A DNA stretch of 11,565 nt, taken from the NCBI GenBank assembly GCA_023415655.1, contig JAEZKD010000031.1, positions 1 through 11,565 on the forward strand. The letters are read 5' to 3'. Positions 6,557 to 11,565 of the stretch are shown one piece after another. Numbering within the stretch: the stretch's first letter is position 1; each line of letters begins with the position of its first letter. The notes under the pieces were generated by a model, which saw only the letters and a list, made by a program, of their open reading frames with translations, was not told the origin of the DNA and searched no databases. Origin of the DNA: Bacillota bacterium. Its GTDB lineage: Bacteria; Bacillota; Clostridia; Lachnospirales; Lachnospiraceae. Both the position numbers and the translations under genes were made by a program.

Positions 6557-7723
6557 ATGAAATTGATAAGGATAAATAGAACAAATTTTATATTTTTTCT
6601 CGGGTTGCTACTAATAGATGTAAAGTTTACTTTAGGCTATATGAGTAGCTCAATTGGGGAATTACCTGATTTAATGGATAATGTAATATTGATTATCGCA
6701 ATAATGTTATTTCTTATATGCATTATATGTAAATATAAGCCTGAATACATTATTGGCATTATATTAATAACCATATTATTATATGCAAATTTTATTATAA
6801 CTAATTCACCTGTAATTATAACATTATTTGTTACCATATTTGCTTCAAAAAACATTTCATATAAAAAGATTTTTGGTTTTCAGCTTAAATTTTACGTGAC
6901 TATTTTATTGATAGTTATATTTATATACGTTATAAAAATGTCCCATAGTTCAATAGATGTGACATACTATCGGATCATTGGTCAAACCAAAATAGCAAGA
7001 TACAGTTTCTTTTTTAATCAACCTAATATGTTTTCGATGTTGGTATTTTATACCTCTCTTTTATATTTTTATCTAAGATATGATAAATGCAAAAAAAGAT
7101 GGTTATATTTAAATTTAGTTATTGTAGGTTTTGCAGTATATTACTTTCCGAATACTCAAACTGTAACATTATTATTTGCAGTTTTGATCCTTTTGGATGT
7201 TATGAATGGATATCTCAAAAAGCATACTATTGAGATTATATATATAAGCATCTATTGGGCCATATTACTATGTAGCATGCTTTTTGTATTTCTATGGATA
7301 TACATGCCAAATAATTCTTTGGTTAATGTAATAAATAAGGCGACTAGTGGTAGAATTTTTTTATGGGCAACAGCATTAAAAGAATATGGAATGAAATTTA
7401 TGGGGAATAATCTCCTATCACCATTAACAAATCAGTATGATTATTTAGTAATTGACAATGCGTATTGGTCGTTGGTAATTATTTACGGGATATCAATTTC
7501 AATCATTATAATTTATATATATGGTCTGACATTAAGAAAAATCGGAAATGATAAAAAAAGTATATTGGTATTTATTGTAATGTTGATTTATGGTTTTACA
7601 GAAGCTCCTGGGGCTTTAAATATTTGGGCAGCATTTCCGTTATTTTTTATAAGAGAGAGCATTAATAAACGCTGTAGTAATGATATTACAATATCCGAAA
7701 GGGTGTCAAATGCAAATGCTTAA
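6557..7723 (+). CDS. wzy: Wzy-like polysaccharide repeat-unit polymerase (O-antigen ligase/polymerase type)
   Basis: A 388-residue integral membrane protein with about eleven or twelve hydrophobic segments and little soluble sequence. Such proteins join lipid-linked repeat units into a chain on the outer face of the cytoplasmic membrane. Overall identity in this class is low, but two landmarks fit: RYSFFFNQPNMFSMLVFY from Arg148, like the R-x-G-F-x-HPN region of polymerases, and ATSGRIFLWATALKEYG (Ser264-Gly265-Arg266), like the TSGR-x-x-x-W motif that follows the large loop. GAGG at 6544-6547 overlaps the stop of the GT2 gene and serves this ATG at a 9-base spacing. The end overlaps the flippase start. 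A single polymerase beside a single flippase strengthens the call. O-antigen ligase-like activity is the main alternative. Confidence 0.85.
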   Translation: MKLIRINRTNFIFFLGLLLIDVKFTLGYMSSSIGELPDLMDNVILIIAIMLFLICIICKYKPEYIIGIILITILLYANFIITNSPVIITLFVTIFASKNISYKKIFGFQLKFYVTILLIVIFIYVIKMSHSSIDVTYYRIIGQTKIARYSFFFNQPNMFSMLVFYTSLLYFYLRYDKCKKRWLYLNLVIVGFAVYYFPNTQTVTLLFAVLILLDVMNGYLKKHTIEIIYISIYWAILLCSMLFVFLWIYMPNNSLVNVINKATSGRIFLWATALKEYGMKFMGNNLLSPLTNQYDYLVIDNAYWSLVIIYGISISIIIIYIYGLTLRKIGNDKKSILVFIVMLIYGFTEAPGALNIWAAFPLFFIRESINKRCSNDITISERVSNANA

Positions 7724-9236
7724 GAGAGTGACTTTTTTAAATATCATATCATCAATATTACTACAATTGATTACAACTGTCAGTGGGTTGGTGATACCGA
7801 GGACGATCATAACTATATTTGGATCTGATGTTAATGGATTACTATCATCAATTAATCAGTTTCTTAATTGCTTTACCTTAATGGAAGGAGGAGTTACGGG
7901 AGTAATTTTGGCTTGTTTATATAAACCAGTGGCCAATTATGAATTTGATAAGATCAGTGGAATTATTAGTGCAGCTAAGATATTTTATCGGATAATAGGA
8001 TTAACTGGTGCCGCCTATGTATTAATGATGGCAATTATTTATCCAATATTTTTATCGGATTATAAATTTTCATACATATACATCTTTACCCTTGTATTAA
8101 TATTGGGGATTAATATACTAGTTCAATACATCTTTTCATTAACATACATTCTTTTACTTAAAGCTGATAGACGAATTTATCTCGTTGCATATATACAGAT
8201 GTTAGTTATAAGTTTAAATACAATAATTTTAGTGGTGGCAACTCGACTTTATCCGAATATACATATCGTTAAATTGATAAGTGGAATCTTATTTATAATG
8301 CAGCCAGTGCTCTTTAACATTGTTATAAGAAGAAAGTATAAGCTAGATTTTTATGCAAAGCCAAATAAAGAGGTGATAAGTCAAAGATGGAATGGGTTTG
8401 GACAAAATCTAGCAGCATTTATACACATTAATGCAGATGTGGTTTTGTTAACAATATTCACTGATTTATCTTGGGTATCAATATATGCAGTTTACAACAT
8501 GGTGGCACAAGGTATTAAGGCCATAGTAATAGCGGTCTCATCTGCAATTGTCCCCTCAATAGGTAATATGCTTGCGAAAAGGGGAGATAAAGATATAAAC
8601 AATGCCGTCTCGTTATATGAATTTTGGATTTTTGTATTATCAACGGTGCTATTCACTTGCGGTATATTATTAATTATACCATTTGTCTTAATTTATACAA
8701 AGGGAGTATATGATGCAAATTATAACCAACCTTTTTTTGGAGTTATTCTCCTACTATCAGAGTATTTATATTGCTGTAGTGAACCGTATGTAAATATTGC
8801 TTATGCAGCTGGTCATTTTAAGCAAACATCAAAATATGCATATATTGAAGCGATTATAAAGATTTTTATCTCGGTTTCTTTAGTGAAAAAATATGGATTA
8901 ATTGGTGTTGCTTCTGGAACATTTTTTGCCATATTGATCAGAATGGTCTGTCAAGTTTATTATTTAAGTAAAAATATTACTTTCCGATCGATGAAATTCT
9001 TTCTTGAAAAAATCACCTTTTTTTTGGGAATATCTATTATCATCATAGTGCTCTCTAATTATATATTTGATTTTTCGGTAAATAATTTGTTTAAGTGGGT
9101 TATTCTTGCAATTCAAATTATGATTCTATCTTCAATTATAACGCTATTAGCATCGAGTATTTATTTTGGGGATGAAATTAAGATACTTTTAGTCAAAATT
9201 AACAATGTAAAAAGATATTTATGGAATAAATCGTAA
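7710..9236 (+). CDS. wzx: Wzx-like flippase for undecaprenyl-linked repeat units (MOP superfamily)
   Basis: A 508-residue membrane protein with about a dozen or more hydrophobic helices, the usual size for polysaccharide-specific transporters that flip the finished repeat unit outward. The N-terminal region, with RTIITIFGSDVNGLLSSINQF, LMEGGVTGVILACLYKP and a cytoplasmic helix after it, matches the Gram-positive Wzx/RfbX pattern. A second repeat starts near NLAAFIHINADVVLL...LSWVSIYAVYNMV. I chose ATG 7710 because GAAAGGG at 7697-7703 sits 6 bases before it; ATG 7680 upstream lacks such a site and ATG 7716 is possible. The first 14 bases overlap the polymerase gene in another frame, a sign of coupled translation. 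Flippase identity is firm; substrate is unknown. Confidence 0.9.
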   Translation: MQMLKRVTFLNIISSILLQLITTVSGLVIPRTIITIFGSDVNGLLSSINQFLNCFTLMEGGVTGVILACLYKPVANYEFDKISGIISAAKIFYRIIGLTGAAYVLMMAIIYPIFLSDYKFSYIYIFTLVLILGINILVQYIFSLTYILLLKADRRIYLVAYIQMLVISLNTIILVVATRLYPNIHIVKLISGILFIMQPVLFNIVIRRKYKLDFYAKPNKEVISQRWNGFGQNLAAFIHINADVVLLTIFTDLSWVSIYAVYNMVAQGIKAIVIAVSSAIVPSIGNMLAKRGDKDINNAVSLYEFWIFVLSTVLFTCGILLIIPFVLIYTKGVYDANYNQPFFGVILLLSEYLYCCSEPYVNIAYAAGHFKQTSKYAYIEAIIKIFISVSLVKKYGLIGVASGTFFAILIRMVCQVYYLSKNITFRSMKFFLEKITFFLGISIIIIVLSNYIFDFSVNNLFKWVILAIQIMILSSIITLLASSIYFGDEIKILLVKINNVKRYLWNKS

Positions 9237-9267
9237 ATAGTGCAGAGTTAAGTAACGTATGAAACCC

Positions 9268-9844
9268 TGTAACCTAATAAATAGGCTCTTTCAGAATCTT
9301 GAAAATAATGAGGGTTAATGTATAGGATAGCTTCCGCCTCCCTTGAAAGTTCCATGTAACAGTATCTTTTGAGTTACTAGAACATACTGCAGAAGCAACT
9401 GCTGTATCCAACATCAATTATGACTAGTATCCAGAAGAAGTTTTTCCTCGGGAATATAGATGCCAAGCGGAATTTGGAGTTTATGGTGATTATATAGAAG
9501 GAATAGGCGGACCATCAACATGACAAATCTGGAGATATAGTACTAACGAGACTCATATGGGAAGAGAGTTTGTTTTTTAAAGGAGTTTGTGTTGAGGTTA
9601 TCAGGGATGGGTCCATAGTTATTGAGAAAGGCTATTATATGTTAACTGGAAGACTTAACGCTAATATAAAACCAAATTATATCAAGCCTACTGAGTTAGA
9701 CTATTATGGGGTGATCCAAGAAAAGCGGAGACGGAGCTTGGATGGAAACTTTACGTTGATTTCAAATTCCTATTACATATGATGATTGATGTGATTATGA
9801 AAGTAATTGTAGTGATATCAGGAGTAGGAAAAATTGAAGAATAA
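9268..9844 (+). pseudogene. gmd: Wrecked gmd copy (GDP-mannose 4,6-dehydratase remnant)
   Basis: Pieces match the intact Gmd downstream in order, in several frames. From 9268 there is NL-x-NRLFQNLENNE against SNLNRLIEKIKPNE. At 9353 HVTVSFELLEHTAEA matches HVAVSFEVPEYTAET. At 9447 LGNIDAKR matches LGNLNAKR, followed in another frame by GDYIEGI. At 9548 ETHMGREFV matches ETHTVREFV. From 9622 EKGYYMLTGRL...KPNYIKPTELD matches the intact sequence, and after another shift LWGDPRKAETELGWKLYVDFKFLLHMMID runs to TAA at 9842-9844. The first ~70 residues and an internal block of ~80-100 residues are missing, and there are several frameshifts and stops. The open stretch 9570-9782 is part of this relic and is not a separate gene. 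Divergence from the intact copy is substantial, so it is not a fresh tandem duplication. Confidence 0.92.
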
Positions 9845-9902
9845 CTGGATGGAAGATAGACCTACTCTAACGTTATATGCTTAAGATAAGGACAGGGAGG
9901 TT

Positions 9903-10039
9903 ATGATGGACGTTGATAGTAAAATACATATAGCAGGTCATCGTGGAGTAGGTGGTTGGGCGATCTGCAAAAGATTAATACTAGAAACTATCACAAAATT
10001 GTAGCTCTTTATACCAAGGAGTAAGACCTAAGAAGACAG
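9903..10039 (+). pseudogene. fcl: Decayed 5' end of an fcl copy (GDP-L-fucose synthase remnant)
   Basis: It starts at ATG 9903 (or 9906), right after GGGAGG at 9895-9900. The first frame reads DSKIHIAGHRGVGGWAICKRL, the N-terminal NADP-binding motif of Fcl (usually SKIYVAGHRGMVGSAI), with the second-half glycines altered. A one-base loss near 9986 shifts the match to the next frame: YHKIVALYTKE, a TAA at 10022, then DLRRQ. This parallels FNNITTRSSKELDLRRQ in the copy at 11210. The match ends at about 10039, 31 bases before the intact gmd, so everything after residue ~45 is deleted. With the gmd remnant just upstream it reproduces the gmd-fcl order seen further right. Confidence 0.88.
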
Positions 10040-10070
10040 TTTTAAAATATATTAGTGGTGAGGTGAAAAA

Positions 10071-11183
10071 ATGGATGCAATAAAAAAAGTTGCTCTGATT
10101 ACAGGAATAACAGGACAAGACGGTTCATATCTAGCAGAACTGTTATTAGAAAAGGGATACGAGGTACATGGAATTATCAGAAGACACAGCATGATAAGTA
10201 CAACTAGAATTGATAACTTATTTGAGGATTCCGAGATTGGCAACAAATCATTATTTTTACATTATGGTGATATGACGGATTCTAGTAACTTAAATCGTTT
10301 AATCGAAAAGATAAAACCAAATGAAATTTATAATCTGGCAGCTCAATCCCATGTTGCAGTTTCCTTTGAAGTGCCGGAATATACTGCGGAAACAGATGGT
10401 ATTGGAACTTTAAGAATATTGGATGCCATTAGAGAAAGCGGGATTAAATGTAAATTTTATCAGGCATCAACCTCTGAACTATTCGGTGGATTACCTGAAA
10501 CAGCTCCGCAAAATGAGAAAACACCGTTTTATCCCAAGAGTCCATATGGTGTTGCAAAGCTTTATTCCTATTGGATTACAGTAAATTATAGAGAGTCCTA
10601 CAATTTGTTTGCTTGTAATGGTATCCTATTCAATCATGAATCGCCTAGACGTGGTGAAACCTTTGTCACCCGCAAAATCACCAGAGCTGTTGCCAGTATT
10701 GTGGCAGGTAAGCAGGATAGATTATCCCTAGGTAATTTAAACGCTAAGAGAGATTGGGGTTATGCCGGCGATTATGTAGAGGGAATGTGGAGAATTCTAC
10801 AACAGGACAATCCAGGAGATTATGTATTGGCTACGAATGAGACCCATACAGTAAGAGAATTTGTCGAACTTTCTTTTGGTGAGGTTGGCATTGATATCGT
10901 ATGGAGTGGAGACGGTGTAGATGAAAAAGGTTATGATAAGAAGACAGGTAAACTACTAGTAGATGTTAATCCAAAATATTTCAGACCTGCAGAGGTGGAA
11001 TTATTATGGGGAAATGCGACGAAAGCAGAAAAAGAGTTAGGCTGGAAGCGTAATGTTGATTTCAAGAGTTTAGTACATATGATGGTTGATGCGGATATGA
11101 AAGAAATAGTCGGGAAAAGCATTAATGAGTATTTGGAAGAAAGTATTTGTGAAGATCAAAATGATTACATGTTATGTGTCTAG
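10071..11183 (+). CDS. gmd: GDP-mannose 4,6-dehydratase
   Basis: 370 residues, the normal length. This cytosolic extended SDR enzyme turns GDP-D-mannose into GDP-4-keto-6-deoxy-D-mannose, the precursor of GDP-L-fucose, GDP-D-rhamnose and related sugars. Landmarks: NADP-binding GITGQDGSYLAE (Gly12, Gly15, Gly18); RRHSMISTTRID, typical of GMDs; NLAAQSHVAVSF; catalytic Thr134 and Glu136 in ASTSELFG; Tyr159 and Lys163 in SPYGVAK; FNHESPRRGETFVTRKI; and LGNLNAKRDWGYAGDYVEGMW. All key residues are present, so it should be active. GAGGTG at 10060-10065 lies 5 bases before ATG 10071. The fcl gene begins 26 bases after the stop. It sits directly behind the relic of an older gmd-fcl pair. Its base composition is less AT-rich than that of the glycosyltransferase cassette. 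The identification is very secure. Confidence 0.97.
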   Translation: MDAIKKVALITGITGQDGSYLAELLLEKGYEVHGIIRRHSMISTTRIDNLFEDSEIGNKSLFLHYGDMTDSSNLNRLIEKIKPNEIYNLAAQSHVAVSFEVPEYTAETDGIGTLRILDAIRESGIKCKFYQASTSELFGGLPETAPQNEKTPFYPKSPYGVAKLYSYWITVNYRESYNLFACNGILFNHESPRRGETFVTRKITRAVASIVAGKQDRLSLGNLNAKRDWGYAGDYVEGMWRILQQDNPGDYVLATNETHTVREFVELSFGEVGIDIVWSGDGVDEKGYDKKTGKLLVDVNPKYFRPAEVELLWGNATKAEKELGWKRNVDFKSLVHMMVDADMKEIVGKSINEYLEESICEDQNDYMLCV

Positions 11184-11209
11184 TTAAAGGGATAAGGATG
11201 GAGGCTATT

Positions 11210-11565
11210 ATGCAATTAAACAGTAAGATATAAGTCGCCGGTCACCATGGTATGGTTGGTTCTGCCATTGTTAGAAAGCTAAAAGCAGAAGGCTTTAATA
11301 ATATCACAACCCGTTCCTCCAAAGAATTGGACTTACGTCGTCAGGAATTGGTAGAGCAATTTTTTGCCATGGAGAAACCCGAATATGTATTCTTGGCAGC
11401 AGCGAAGGTCGGCGGTATTGTTGCCAATAGTACCTATCCGGCGGATTTTATGTATGACAATATCATGATGGAGATGAATGTGATTAAAACTGCTTATGAT
11501 AATGGAGTAAAGAAGCTACTATTTCTAGGAAGTTCCTGTATCTATCCAAGACTTGCGCCACAACC
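11210..11565 (+). pseudogene. fcl: GDP-L-fucose synthase with in-frame stop at codon 8 (3' end beyond window)
   Basis: Fcl is a cytosolic SDR that epimerises and reduces GDP-4-keto-6-deoxymannose to GDP-L-fucose. ATG 11210 follows GGAGG (11200-11204) at an ideal 5 bases. The frame reads MQLNSKI, TAA (11231-11233), then VAGHHGMVGSAIVRKLKAEGF, KELDLRRQELVEQFF, EKPEYVFLAAAKVGGIVANS and LGSSCIYPRLAP with the active-site Ser and Cys, still open at the window end. The stop stands where family members have Tyr (SKIYVAG), so a single base change explains it. No ATG, GTG or TTG lies between the stop and the glycine motif; the first ATG (11252) would delete most of it. Everything after the stop is well conserved, so the mutation is recent or a sequence error. 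I list it as a pseudogene on the sequence as given. Confidence 0.85.

Noticed and set aside
9570..9782. Open frame of 70 codons with an ATT/ATG-like start, a possible small gene
   Set aside because: Its second half is the C-terminal part of Gmd (KPNYIKPTELD) and the match continues in a shifted frame beyond its end, so it is part of the gmd relic.
1..11565. Insertion sequence, CRISPR, tRNA/rRNA or defence system
   Set aside because: No transposase motif, terminal inverted repeats, regular repeat-spacer pattern or RNA gene signature was seen; the contents are all surface-polysaccharide genes and their relics.

Overview
The window is one strand-consistent, AT-rich block of cell-surface polysaccharide genes (capsule or exopolysaccharide). 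The strong GGAGG-type ribosome binding sites, low GC and protein families suggest a Gram-positive clostridial organism (Bacillota, possibly Lachnospiraceae-like). That placement is inferred from style, since no rRNA or species marker is present. All recognisable genes lie on the + strand.

Layout. The left edge holds the last 40 codons of a membrane protein (2-124). A decayed polyprenyl-phosphate sugar-1-phosphate transferase follows (149-766), with two frameshifts and lost catalytic residues. Next is a conserved-looking pair: an NDP-sugar epimerase/dehydratase (910-1902) and a WecG/TagA/CpsF-type glycosyltransferase (2096-2875). Between them lie a possible promoter, a 12-bp palindrome and a leader with alternative stems. 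The central, visibly more AT-rich cassette encodes two GT-B glycosyltransferases (2893-3927, 4061-5122), a GT2 glycosyltransferase (5508-6545), a Wzy-like polymerase (6557-7723) and a Wzx-like flippase (7710-9236). The last three are tightly packed, with a short gap and then an overlap.

The right part deals with GDP-sugars. The 834-bp gap after wzx is not empty. It holds a wrecked copy of gmd (9268-9844) followed by a wrecked fcl start (9903-10039). Right behind it come an intact gmd (10071-11183) and a second fcl (11210 to the window end), whose reading frame is broken by TAA at codon 8.

How it would work: nucleotide sugars, including GDP-4-keto-6-deoxymannose from Gmd and perhaps GDP-L-fucose if Fcl is functional, are used by the WecG/TagA-type enzyme and the three other glycosyltransferases to build a lipid-linked repeat unit. 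Wzx would flip it and Wzy would polymerise it. The priming transferase here is dead, so the first sugar must be attached by an enzyme encoded elsewhere, if the locus is active.

I see no defence system, CRISPR array, RNA gene or intact mobile element. The most notable signals are the three decayed or broken gene stretches (priming transferase, first gmd-fcl copy, second fcl start) and the structured region ahead of the WecG/TagA-type gene.
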